Positions 1-7,099 of a stretch of DNA of 13,870 nt are shown piece after piece. The notes beneath the pieces are model-generated. The model was not told where the DNA came from, ran no database searches, and was given only the letters and a program-made list of their open reading frames with translations. The stretch is from Vulcanimicrobiota bacterium. GTDB lineage: Bacteria > Eremiobacterota > Eremiobacteria > Baltobacterales > Baltobacteraceae. Both the position numbers and the translations under genes were made by a program. The stretch lies in the NCBI GenBank assembly GCA_028287545.1, contig JAQBPL010000118.1, positions 1 through 13,870 of the forward strand. Reading direction: 5' to 3'. The stretch's first letter is position 1. Each line of letters opens with the position of its first letter.

Positions 1-138
1 AACCCAGAACTTGAGCGTTTCATGGCGGCGCGCATGAAGGCGACGACGATCGAGCTCGATGCCGGTCACCTCTCTCTGGTTAGCCGTCCAGAAGAAGTCT
101 CACAGCTCATTTTGGCAGCAGGCGGACTCGGCAAATGA
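1..138 (+). CDS. Alpha/beta hydrolase, C-terminal fragment
   Basis: The reading frame is open from the first base and stops at TGA 136-138, giving the last 45 residues of a protein whose start lies outside the window. The fragment begins NPELERFMAARMKATTIEL and contains DAGHLSLVSRPEEV. In the alpha/beta hydrolase fold (Abhydrolase_6-type esterases) this is the usual C-terminal block, with the catalytic histidine in a G/S-H-x-x-x-x-S context (His23 of the fragment), followed by a helix ending in a hydrophobic run (LILAAGG). The nucleophile and acid lie upstream and cannot be checked. The substrate is unknown. No terminator is evident after the stop; the broken VOC gene begins about 40 bases later on the same strand. 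Confidence 0.7.
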   Translation, partial: NPELERFMAARMKATTIELDAGHLSLVSRPEEVSQLILAAGGLGK

Positions 139-175
139 CGCTGCAAGGATTCGTTTAGCGGTCCTCACAAGCGAG

Positions 176-648
176 GTGAGAGACTTGAAGAACGTTCAAC
201 CGCCTTTGGCAAACATCAATCACGCTGGGTGTCCGCGATTTTGCGGCCGAGCGTGAGTTCTATCGGCGTCTTCATGGGCGCTCGTGCTCGACTTGGAAGA
301 ATTTGCCGTCTTCGAGCTGCGCGGAGTTCTCCTCGCATTGTTTCCAGTGGATCAGCTCGCAGCAGATGCCCGAGCAAAGCCCGAGAGCAGCCGTGATGGG
401 ATTCGCTTCAGCATCATCACCGTTGACACCCCGACGACGTGGATGAAATGATTGCGCTTTTTCGCGAAGCCGGCGGAAGCGTATCGAAACACCCGACCGA
501 CGCGGAATTCTTCGACGGCCGTTCCGCATATGCAAGCGATCCGGAAGGCAACTATTGGGAGATCGCGTGGGCAGCCCCGGGCAACTCGGTGGTTGCGGCC
601 GCGCGCCGCGCGGCGGGTTTGGAGCCGGATTCTCCAGCCAAGGCGTGA
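176..648 (+). pseudogene. VOC/glyoxalase-family gene, broken by frameshifts
   Basis: A vicinal-oxygen-chelate (glyoxalase/bleomycin-resistance) protein can be read only by changing frame. Bases 189-272 give NRLWQTSITLGVRDFAAER followed by EFYRRL, the N-terminal betaalpha unit. The frame then shifts, and 275-430 give WALVLDLEEFAVFELRG, LLALFPVDQLAADAR and DGIRFSIITVDT. A second shift near 432 leads to DDVDEMIALFREAGG and a C-terminal DPEGNYWEIAWA, the metal-ligand-bearing strand typical of VOC proteins, ending at TGA 646-648. Each break is repaired by adding one base (near 273 and in the Pro codon at 431-432). The N-terminal frame has no start codon after TGA 186-188. A better start with MRDLKNVQ (GTG 176) lies in another frame, so a third lesion is possible. 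The function of the intact ancestor is unknown beyond the superfamily. Either a recent pseudogene or an assembly with single-base deletions. Confidence 0.75.
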
Positions 649-652
649 CTTG

Positions 653-770
653 CCCCCGTCACCCCGAGCTTGTCGAGGGGCCCCCGTCACGCACGGTGCC
701 TCACGACGCACGTTTAACGCGAGGCACCACGCGCGACGAGGGCCCCTCGACAAGCTCGGGGTGACGGGGG
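653..770. repeat. Dispersed palindromic element, copy 1
   Basis: Left arm 653-683 and right arm 740-770 are perfect 31-bp reverse complements, built around GAGCTTGTCGAGGGGCCC and its complement. A nested inverted repeat, GGTGCCTC (695-702) and GAGGCACC (721-728), lies inside, so the element can fold into a long hairpin with an inner stem. Two related elements occur elsewhere in the window (6012-6174 and 9661-9766). No open gene and no transposase is associated. The right arm ends only 24 bases before the TonB-receptor start, so the element is either in that gene's leader or displaces its promoter upstream. It resembles REP/MITE-like non-autonomous repeats; no T-run follows, so a simple intrinsic terminator is unlikely. 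Confidence 0.85.
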
Positions 771-794
771 GGCGGTCGTGGAAGAGGGGCCCCA

Positions 795-3197
795 ATGCGG
801 GTGCTCGTCTTCATCCTTGCGCTGTTTTTTGCATGGGGCGTACCCCTCGCCTCGTGCGCACAGCTCGCGCCGGCGCAGATCGAGATCCGCGTGAACGACG
901 GGAACGGCGTCCCGCTGGAGAATGCGCGCGTGTTCATCAGCGGCCCGGCGATGACTTCCGCGCTCACGCCGCGCGACGGGCGCTTGCGCTTCGACGACGT
1001 CGAGCCGGGGATCTACGACCTGCGCGTTGAGCGCACGGGCTACGATGCCGTGCGGGTCGGTGAGGTCGAAGCGCTCGCGGGACGGCGCCGTACCGTCGAG
1101 GTCACGCTTACGAAATCGGCGCCGAAGGCGGCGGCGTCGAGCGCACCCGCCGCCGGCGGCGGACTGGCGGAGATCGGGCGCGTGACGGCGAGACCGTCCG
1201 TCGTCGTGAGCAGCACGGATGTCGACGACGGCAGCCCGCTGCGCCGCGTCTCGGAGAGCCTCGTCGATGCGCTCGGCAAGATGGCCGGCGTCTCCGTCGA
1301 CACCACTAATGCAACCGGAACGCTTACGATCTCGCTGCGCAATGCCGATCCGTCGCAGACCCTCGCGACGGCGGGCGGCTCGCCGCTGCTCGGCGGCGCG
1401 GCGCCGCAATTGCAGCAGGTCGCGGGCGATCTCGCGAGCGGCGCGGGCATCGACACGAACCCGCGCTTCGGGTCGAACGGCGGCGTCGGCGGCTCGGTGA
1501 ACTTCCGCACGCTCGAGCCGACGAAGACCTGGCAGAGCACGCTCTCGGCGGCCTACGGCACCTACGAGCGCAGCTACGCGACGTTCTCGCTCAGCGGCAG
1601 CCAAAAGAAGCTCGGGATCGCCGTGCAGCACGGGGTCCGCGGCGGCGACGACGTGCTGACCGGGCTGACGTTCGCGGACACGAGCGGCGCGACGTACCGC
1701 CACGACGGCGCCAACGCGCGCGATAGCGACTTCGTCAAACTGCGCTACTCGGTTTCGCCGAAGCTCACGTTCAACGCCAGCTACATCGCGGGGAGCTACC
1801 ACAGCTCGCCGATTTGCCACGACTTCATCACGACCGAACCGTGCGGGTACGGTCCCGGAAACCTGAGCTACGGCAACTCGCACAACCGCGATTTTCGCGT
1901 TCAAGCGCAGATCGGCAGCGTCTCGTTTTTTGCGGGCACTTTCGAGAATGCCTACCGCTCTACCACTGACGAAGCGCACCTGACCGTGGCCGGAATTCCT
2001 GAGCCGATATTCTCTTTCAGCCGTGGCTCCGGCATCGGGTTCTACACGTATGCGACCGTACCGAAAGACCGGCAGACGCTCGCGATCGCGCTCGGAGCGT
2101 TCAATGGCGTAAACACGACCGTCGCGAGCGGAGCATTTCAGTATCCGACCTCGTCGCCGTACCGCTTCGGCTGGTTTTCGGTCCAGGACACGTTCAAGAT
2201 GTCTGAACGCTGGGAAACCGCCGTGAACTCCGGCACGTCGACGTCAATCGCGGGGACGGTCGCCTCGGGCGGCATCAACCTGACGATGCATCCTTCGAAG
2301 TTGGAGACGATCTCGCTGGGCGTAAACGCCGGCGGAGCCAACGGCGGCTACAACTACGGGAACGCGCCGTTCGGCGATCCGGCGCGCGGCACGTACAACT
2401 GCAGCGCCGACGAAGTGCGTGTCACCGGCCCGAACGAACCCGACGTGGCGAGTTCCTCGCGCAGCGTCGAGTTCACCTACGACAGACGCGGCCGGCGGGG
2501 CACGCTGCGGATCAGCGCATACGACCGTCTCGAACGCGGCTCGACGCTGCAGGCGCAGTTCCCGCTGCTCGCCTTGACGACGCCGCTCCCGTCCGGCTAT
2601 CTCGCGGCGATCGAGAAGATCTGGAGCCAGCCGACGATCTGCGGCGCGGCACCGTTCGATCCGGCGCGCGTTTACGTTGCCGAATCGATCGCGGGCACGA
2701 CGACGCGGTATCGCGGGGTCGACGCGCAAGGGCAGATCGTGCTCGGGCGCGAGACGATCGTGCAGCCGAGCTACTCGATCGGCGGTGCGACGCTCGCCGC
2801 GAGCGATCCGCGCCTGCTCTCCTCCGGCAGTCCGTACCAGCTCGGCGGGCAGCTCCCGTTCAAACCGCTGCACCGCGCAGGGCTGACCCTCGACGTGCGT
2901 CAGCCGCGCGCGAATCTCGAATGGCTGCTCAACGGCCAATGGACGTCGGCGAACAATTCCTCCGCCCTCGGGTCGTACGTCGTGGCCAACGCCGGCGTCT
3001 CGTGGGCGGCGCACCGCGGGCGGTTCACGATTGTCGCGAGCAACCTGTTCAACGCGGACACCGGACTGTTCTCGACCACCGAGTTCGCGCAGCCGCTCTC
3101 GCTCGTCGGCGGCGGCACATACGTGCCGGTGCCGAAGCTCCTGACGCCGCGTTCGTACACGCTGATCTATACCGTTCGCGGCGGACGGCTCAAATAG
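795..3197 (+). CDS. TonB-dependent outer-membrane receptor with carboxypeptidase-regulatory-like N-terminus
   Basis: This 800-residue protein would take up a ligand across the outer membrane using TonB/ExbBD energy; the ligand cannot be told. Residues 1-22 are a signal peptide (hydrophobic core VLVFILALFFAW). Cleavage could follow SCA (signal peptidase I), but LASC at 18-21 also fits a lipobox. Residues about 28-107 form a CarboxypepD_reg-like beta-sandwich (IRVNDGNGVPLENARVFI, PGIYDLRVERTGY). An Ala/Pro/Gly linker follows, then EIGRVTA, a possible TonB box. The plug spans about 145-240 (LVDALGKMAGVSVD, ISLRNADPSQTLATAGG, NGGVGGSVNFRT). The rest is the 22-strand barrel, ending in YTLIYTVRGGRLK. 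The length is normal for the family. The ATG is preceded by GAGGGG (784-789) at 5 bases. The palindromic element lies directly upstream, and the GNAT gene overlaps the stop codon. Confidence 0.88.
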   Translation: MRVLVFILALFFAWGVPLASCAQLAPAQIEIRVNDGNGVPLENARVFISGPAMTSALTPRDGRLRFDDVEPGIYDLRVERTGYDAVRVGEVEALAGRRRTVEVTLTKSAPKAAASSAPAAGGGLAEIGRVTARPSVVVSSTDVDDGSPLRRVSESLVDALGKMAGVSVDTTNATGTLTISLRNADPSQTLATAGGSPLLGGAAPQLQQVAGDLASGAGIDTNPRFGSNGGVGGSVNFRTLEPTKTWQSTLSAAYGTYERSYATFSLSGSQKKLGIAVQHGVRGGDDVLTGLTFADTSGATYRHDGANARDSDFVKLRYSVSPKLTFNASYIAGSYHSSPICHDFITTEPCGYGPGNLSYGNSHNRDFRVQAQIGSVSFFAGTFENAYRSTTDEAHLTVAGIPEPIFSFSRGSGIGFYTYATVPKDRQTLAIALGAFNGVNTTVASGAFQYPTSSPYRFGWFSVQDTFKMSERWETAVNSGTSTSIAGTVASGGINLTMHPSKLETISLGVNAGGANGGYNYGNAPFGDPARGTYNCSADEVRVTGPNEPDVASSSRSVEFTYDRRGRRGTLRISAYDRLERGSTLQAQFPLLALTTPLPSGYLAAIEKIWSQPTICGAAPFDPARVYVAESIAGTTTRYRGVDAQGQIVLGRETIVQPSYSIGGATLAASDPRLLSSGSPYQLGGQLPFKPLHRAGLTLDVRQPRANLEWLLNGQWTSANNSSALGSYVVANAGVSWAAHRGRFTIVASNLFNADTGLFSTTEFAQPLSLVGGGTYVPVPKLLTPRSYTLIYTVRGGRLK

Positions 3198-3766
3198 TGC
3201 CGGAGCAGGCGCCGGTGATCGAAACGGAACGGCTGATACTGCGCGCCCATCGCCTCGACGATCTCGCGGCGTGCGCCGCAATGTGGGCCGATCCGCAAGT
3301 CACCCGATATATCGGCGGCGAGCCGGCTTCCGAGCAGGACGTCTGGTTCAAGATGCTGCGCTATGCCGGGCTCTGGTCGTTGATGGGGTTCGGCTATTGG
3401 GCCATCGAGGAAAAGGCGACGGGCGGCTTTATCGGCGAGACCGGTTTCGCCGACTTCAAGCGTGACATCGTGCCCTCGATCGCCGGCGTACCGGAGCTCG
3501 GTTGGGCGCTTTCCGCGAGCGCGCACGGCAAAGGCTACGCGACAGAAGCGGTCGCGGCAGCCGTCGCGTGGGCCGACGCCCGGCTGTCATTATCGAAGAC
3601 GGTCTGCATCATCAGCCCGGAAAACATGCAGTCCATTCGCGTCGCCGAAAAGTGCGGGTACGGACAACCGCAGCAAACGACGTACCACGGCGAACCAACG
3701 ATCCTCTTCACCCGCCAAAAGAAACGCATGCCGCCGACGCAGGAATCACGCTCGCCGCAACACTGA
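3197..3766 (+). CDS. GNAT-family N-acetyltransferase (RimJ/RimL-like)
   Basis: About 189 residues of an acetyl-CoA-dependent N-acetyltransferase (Acetyltransf_3 type). The N-terminus reads IETERLILRAHRLDDLAAC, the usual first strand and helix of RimJ-like enzymes. It is followed by YWAIEEKATGGFIGETGF (strands 2-4), ELGWALSASAHGKGYATEA, which carries the Q/R-x-x-G-x-G/A acetyl-CoA pyrophosphate loop as AHGKGYA, and ENMQSIRVAEKCGY, the conserved final helix. The substrate is unknown. The GTG at 3197 shares its G with the last base of the receptor's TAG, suggesting translational coupling. A second GTG at 3215 has a better GGAG (3202-3205) at 9 bases and gives MIETERL, so the true start may be 3215. 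The tail after about residue 170 is basic and not conserved in the family. Confidence 0.85.
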   Translation: MPEQAPVIETERLILRAHRLDDLAACAAMWADPQVTRYIGGEPASEQDVWFKMLRYAGLWSLMGFGYWAIEEKATGGFIGETGFADFKRDIVPSIAGVPELGWALSASAHGKGYATEAVAAAVAWADARLSLSKTVCIISPENMQSIRVAEKCGYGQPQQTTYHGEPTILFTRQKKRMPPTQESRSPQH

Positions 3767-3821
3767 AAGAGATCGCGTCTCTGGCTGCGTTCAGCCTCAG
3801 ACGCTACACTCGTTCAGTCAT

Positions 3822-3828
3822 GAGGGAG
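3822..3828 (+). promoter_or_regulatory. Ribosome binding site deciding the aldo/keto reductase start
   Basis: GAGGGAG lies 9 bases before ATG 3838 and includes part of the earlier in-frame ATG at 3820. It favours 3838 as the start over 3820, which has no comparable Shine-Dalgarno sequence. Confidence 0.6.
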
Positions 3829-3837
3829 CGCACGAAA

Positions 3838-4803
3838 ATGGAAACCCGTACCGTAGGCCAATCCGGTCCGCCCGTCGGCGAGATCGGCTACGGCGCAATG
3901 GGCCTGACTTGGGCGTACGGCGAGCCGATCCGCGCCGATCGCGAGGCCGAAGCGATCGCGCTGATCCATCGTGCGATCGATCTCGGCGTCACGCTGTTCG
4001 ACACCGCCGAGGTCTACGGTCCGTTCACGAACGAGGAGCTGCTCGGGAAGGCGCTCAAAGGCAAGCGCGACCAGGTTGTCGTCGCGACGAAGACGGGTTT
4101 CGTTCCGCAGGCGGCGGGTGAGCAGATGCGGCGCGACGGACGCCCCGAGACGATCAAGCGCGCGGTCGAGGGCTCGCTGCGGCGGCTGCAGACCGACGTC
4201 ATCGACCTCTACCAGCTGCACCGCGTCGATCCCAACGTTCCGGTCGAGGAAAGCGTCGGCGCGATGGCCGAGCTCGTCGCCGCCGGAAAAGTGCGCATGC
4301 TCGGGCTCTCGGAAGTCGACGTCGAGACGCTGCAGCGCGCGAACACGGTTCACCCGATCGCGACGCTGCAATCGGAGCTCTCGCTTTGGACGCGCGACGC
4401 GCTGCCGGAGATTCTGCCGTGGTGTAAAGCGCATGGCGTCGGCTTTCTCGCGTTCTCGCCGCTCGGGCGCGGATTTCTGACCGGACGGCTCGCGCAGCGC
4501 GACATCGCACCGACGGACTTCCGCGCCACGCTGCCGCGCTTCCAGGGTGAGAATTTCGATCGCAATCAGCGGCTCGTCGAACAAGTCGAGGCGGTCGCAC
4601 GCCGCGCCGGCGCAACGAACGGTCAGGTCGCGCTCGCGTGGACGCTGGCACAAGGTCAGAACGTGATCCCGATTCCCGGAACCAAACGCATCGCGTACTT
4701 GGAAGAAAACGTCGGCGCTGCCGGCGTTCGCCTCAGCGTCGCGGACCTCGCCGAACTCGACGCTCTGGAGGCCCCCGTTGGCAACCGCTACGCCGCTACC
4801 TGA
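3838..4803 (+). CDS. Aldo/keto reductase
   Basis: A 321-residue NADPH-dependent oxidoreductase of the AKR superfamily (TIM barrel), closest in style to the AKR13/YajO-like 'MGLTWAYG' group. The catalytic tetrad is visible: Asp55 and Tyr60 in FDTAEVYGP, Lys85 in VVVATKTGF and His128 in DLYQLHRVD. Other family blocks are IGYGAMGL near the N-terminus, LAFSPLGRGFLTGRL in the middle and PIPGTKRIAYLEENVGA, the cofactor-binding C-terminal segment. The length is typical. It would reduce an aldehyde or ketone in the cytoplasm; the substrate is not evident. The 71-base gap after the GNAT gene holds two small hairpins (3768-3782 and 3783-3796) and a weak -10-like TACACT (3805-3810), so it may have its own promoter. 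The gene's last 26 bases overlap the MFS gene, suggesting co-translation and perhaps a linked substrate. Confidence 0.92.
   Translation: METRTVGQSGPPVGEIGYGAMGLTWAYGEPIRADREAEAIALIHRAIDLGVTLFDTAEVYGPFTNEELLGKALKGKRDQVVVATKTGFVPQAAGEQMRRDGRPETIKRAVEGSLRRLQTDVIDLYQLHRVDPNVPVEESVGAMAELVAAGKVRMLGLSEVDVETLQRANTVHPIATLQSELSLWTRDALPEILPWCKAHGVGFLAFSPLGRGFLTGRLAQRDIAPTDFRATLPRFQGENFDRNQRLVEQVEAVARRAGATNGQVALAWTLAQGQNVIPIPGTKRIAYLEENVGAAGVRLSVADLAELDALEAPVGNRYAAT
4767..4771 (+). promoter_or_regulatory. Ribosome binding site for a TTG start inside the upstream gene
   Basis: GGAGG lies 6 bases before the TTG at 4778, within the aldo/keto reductase coding sequence. It is the main support for starting the transporter at TTG. 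Confidence 0.6.
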
Positions 4804-6013
4804 GCTCCGTACGCCGGATGCGAAGGCTCCGGCGGAGGTCGCGTCGCCGCGTCTCTCCGGCGGTCTGATCACGATCTTCGCGGTGGCGTGCGGACTCGCC
4901 GTCGCCAACCTCTACTACGCGCAGCCGCTGCTTGAGGTGATTCGCCGAACGTTCGGCGTCGACGAAGCGGCGTCCGGACTGATCGTCACGGTGTCGCAGC
5001 TCGGATATGCCGCCGGCTTGCTGCTGCTCGCGCCGCTCGGCGATCTGTTCGAGAACCGCCGCCTGATCCTGACGATTTTGTGCGGGACCATCGCCTCCTT
5101 GGTGGCGGCGGCGTTCACCCAATCGTTCCACGAATTCTTGGCCGCGATGCTGGCGATCGGCGTCACCTCGATGGTGGCGCAGGTTTTGGTGCCGTTGGCC
5201 GCGGCGCTCGCGCCGGCTGAAGCGCGTGGGCGCGTCGTCGGGCAGGTCCAGGGCGGCATCCTCTTGGGCATCCTTCTCGCGCGCGCCGTTTCGGGCATCG
5301 TTTCTGATGCGCTCGGATGGCGTGCGGTGTACGTGATCTCCGCCGTGCTGCTCGCGGTCATGACCGTCGTTCTGTACCGCGTGCTTCCGACCCGCCGGCC
5401 CGTCTTCGCGAATGGGTACAGGTCGCTCGTCGCGTCGCTCGTTCGGATCTTCCGCGATGAGCCGATGCTGCGCCGGCGCGCGTTCTATCAGGCGGCGATG
5501 TTCGGCACCTTCAGCGCGTTTTGGACGAGCATCACGTTCGTGCTCGCCGGTCCGCCCTTCCACTTCTCGGAAACATGGATCGGCCTCTTCGCGCTCGTCG
5601 GCGCGGCGGGCGCGCTGAACGCGCCGAACGCCGGGCGGCTGGGAGATGCCGGTCACGAGCACGTGCTCACGGGCGTCGCGTTTGTTCTCGCGGCCGGCGG
5701 TATGCTGTTGACGGCATTGCGAACGGACCTCTGGGCGTTGATCGCGGGCGCCGTTCTCATCGACCTCGGCGTGCAGACGACGATGGTCCTCGGGCAGCGA
5801 ATCATCTTCGCTCTCAATCCCGCGGAACGCGGTCGCCTCAACACCCTGTATATTGCGACGCTCTTCGCCGGCGGAGCCGTCGGCTCGGCGGTCTCCGGTT
5901 TCGCGTACGCGCGCGCCGGATGGGACGGCGTCGTGATCTTCGGCGCAGCGCTCCCGCTCGCCGCGCTGCTCTGCTGGCTCAGCGAACGCAAGCGAGCATT
6001 CGCACCGGGCTGA
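4778..6013 (+). CDS. MFS transporter (DHA1-like, YnfM/AraJ-type)
   Basis: A 411-residue, very hydrophobic inner-membrane protein with about twelve transmembrane segments, so a full-length major facilitator. The first segment reads VACGLAVANLYYAQPLL, a hallmark of COG2814-type drug/sugar efflux permeases. The loop between TM2 and TM3 carries GDLFENRRLIL, the MFS motif A equivalent. A long central loop (RRPVFANGYRSLVASL) separates the two six-helix halves. The last helices end in LCWLSERKRAFAPG. Such proteins usually export small molecules by proton antiport; the substrate is not predictable. It begins at TTG 4778, overlapping the reductase by 26 bases. Its TGA stop (6011-6013) falls at the start of the outer arm of the second palindromic element, so the mRNA 3' end is probably structured. 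Confidence 0.88.
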   Translation: MATATPLPELRTPDAKAPAEVASPRLSGGLITIFAVACGLAVANLYYAQPLLEVIRRTFGVDEAASGLIVTVSQLGYAAGLLLLAPLGDLFENRRLILTILCGTIASLVAAAFTQSFHEFLAAMLAIGVTSMVAQVLVPLAAALAPAEARGRVVGQVQGGILLGILLARAVSGIVSDALGWRAVYVISAVLLAVMTVVLYRVLPTRRPVFANGYRSLVASLVRIFRDEPMLRRRAFYQAAMFGTFSAFWTSITFVLAGPPFHFSETWIGLFALVGAAGALNAPNAGRLGDAGHEHVLTGVAFVLAAGGMLLTALRTDLWALIAGAVLIDLGVQTTMVLGQRIIFALNPAERGRLNTLYIATLFAGGAVGSAVSGFAYARAGWDGVVIFGAALPLAALLCWLSERKRAFAPG

Positions 6014-6174
6014 GCACACACCGTTGTCACGCTGAGCGTGACCTTGTCACGCTGAGCTTGTCGAAGGGCCTTCGTCACGCATGGTGCCTCGCGATACACG
6101 TTGCCTTGGGGCACCATCGTTGACGAAGGCGCTTCGACAAGCTCAGGGTGACAACGGTGTGTGCTCAGGGTGAC
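6012..6174. repeat. Dispersed palindromic element, copy 2 (complex, nested)
   Basis: The outer arms GAGCACACACCGTTGT (6012-6027) and its exact complement (6151-6166) flank the element. Inside, 6046-6077 and 6121-6152 are 32-bp inverted repeats with two mismatches, built on GAGCTTGTCGAAG. An inner stem is formed by ATGGTGCCTC (6081-6090) and GGGGCACCAT (6108-6117). The left side has an extra self-complementary unit, GTCACGCTGAGCGTGAC (6026-6042). The right side has an extra GCTCAGGGTGAC (6163-6174), repeating 6141-6152. It therefore looks like the same element as copies 1 and 3 with duplicated ends. It begins within the MFS stop codon and ends 7 bases before the proposed ATP-grasp start. Confidence 0.85.
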
Positions 6175-6181
6175 GAGGGCG

Positions 6182-7099
6182 ATGTGTCGAAGCCGCGCTC
6201 TCGTGCTGGGTTTCGAACAGAAGTATCACTTCACGCTTGCGACGGTCACGTGTGATGCGCTGGAGATCGCGACGGCCGAAGACGATCGTCTCTTCACGGA
6301 GGCGTGTGCGCGCCGCGATATCGCGTGCGTCGAAGTCGCCTGGGATCGCGAGGACCTTCCCTCTCGCGCCGACGCCGGCGTGCTGCGCACGCCGTGGAAT
6401 TACCACCTGCGGCCCGACGCATTTCGCGCGTGGCTCCGCCGCGCCGCGGCCGCAGGGCCGCTGTTCAACGACCTCGAGACGCTGCTGGCGAACATCGACA
6501 AGTCGTACCTCATCGGCCTCGCGGCGGCCGGCGTGCGCACTGCGCCGACGCACCTGGTCGAACGAGGGGCGTCGGGCGCCGACCTCGCGCAGATCGCGTC
6601 ATCGCGCGGGTGGCAGCGCGTCGTCGTGAAGCCCGCGATCTCCGCGAACGGGTATCTCACGATGCAGGTCGAGACCGACGCGTTCGACGCGGGACAACGT
6701 CTCCTCGAGACGATCCTTCGCGAGCGTGCAGCGCTGGTCCAACCCGTCATGGACGACGTGTACGCCGGCGGGGAACGCTGCCTCATCTTCTTCGACGGAA
6801 GCTACTCGCACGGCGTCGTCAAACGCCCGTTCGCGATCGATGCCGCCGGCACGCAGCCCTTGGAGGGACGCCCCGACGACATCGGGCTCGCGCAACGCGC
6901 GCTCTCGACGCTTCCGTCGATACCGCTCTACGCGCGGGTCGACATCGTGCGCGACGCGTCCGGCGCGCCGTGCGTCATGGAACTGGAGCTGGTCGAGCCG
7001 GAACTGTACCTGCGCTACGCTTCCGGCGCAGCGGACCGGTTCGCGACAGCGCTCCGCGCGCGTCTTGACGCAGCGTACCGCTCACTTCACGTGGGCTAG
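6182..7099 (+). CDS. ATP-grasp superfamily ligase-like protein
   Basis: About 305 residues of an ATP-grasp protein of the RimK/glutathione-synthetase-like group, the same broad family as DcsG-like proteins. Such enzymes make acyl-phosphate intermediates and join a carboxylate to an amine or thiol. Visible blocks are TVCDALEIATAEDDRLF at the N-terminus and VLRTPWNYHLRPDAF, the 'STWDY' block of the family. NIDKSYLIGLAAAGV and VVVKPAISANGY give the ATP-binding lysine strand. ALVQPVMDDVYAGGERCLIF and SHGVVKRP come next, then YARVDIVRD and MELELVEPELYL, the metal-binding acidic end. The start is uncertain: ATG 6182 has GAGGG only 2 bases upstream, GTG 6203 is possible, and GTG 6161 would lie inside the palindrome. 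The 3' end overlaps the convergent Vgb-like gene by 18 bases. Substrate unknown. Confidence 0.82.
   Translation: MCRSRALVLGFEQKYHFTLATVTCDALEIATAEDDRLFTEACARRDIACVEVAWDREDLPSRADAGVLRTPWNYHLRPDAFRAWLRRAAAAGPLFNDLETLLANIDKSYLIGLAAAGVRTAPTHLVERGASGADLAQIASSRGWQRVVVKPAISANGYLTMQVETDAFDAGQRLLETILRERAALVQPVMDDVYAGGERCLIFFDGSYSHGVVKRPFAIDAAGTQPLEGRPDDIGLAQRALSTLPSIPLYARVDIVRDASGAPCVMELELVEPELYLRYASGAADRFATALRARLDAAYRSLHVG

Noticed and set aside
59..256. 65-codon plus-strand frame spanning the hydrolase end and the VOC start
   Set aside because: It crosses the hydrolase stop in another frame. Only its last part, from GTG 176, may represent the original VOC start, and this is included in the pseudogene.
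653..770. Intrinsic terminator
   Set aside because: The stem is far longer than a terminator hairpin and no T-run follows on either strand. The same holds for the other two copies.
714..1979. Long open frame on the minus strand opposite the TonB receptor
   Set aside because: The translation is Arg/Ala/Val rich with no domain, and its C-terminal part is simply the repeat read through. It is a GC-bias shadow of the receptor gene.
4796..6019. 407-codon minus-strand frame opposite the MFS gene
   Set aside because: Extremely rich in Arg, Glu, Asp and Ala with no hydrophobic core or motif. The plus strand encodes a clear 12-helix transporter over the same bases.
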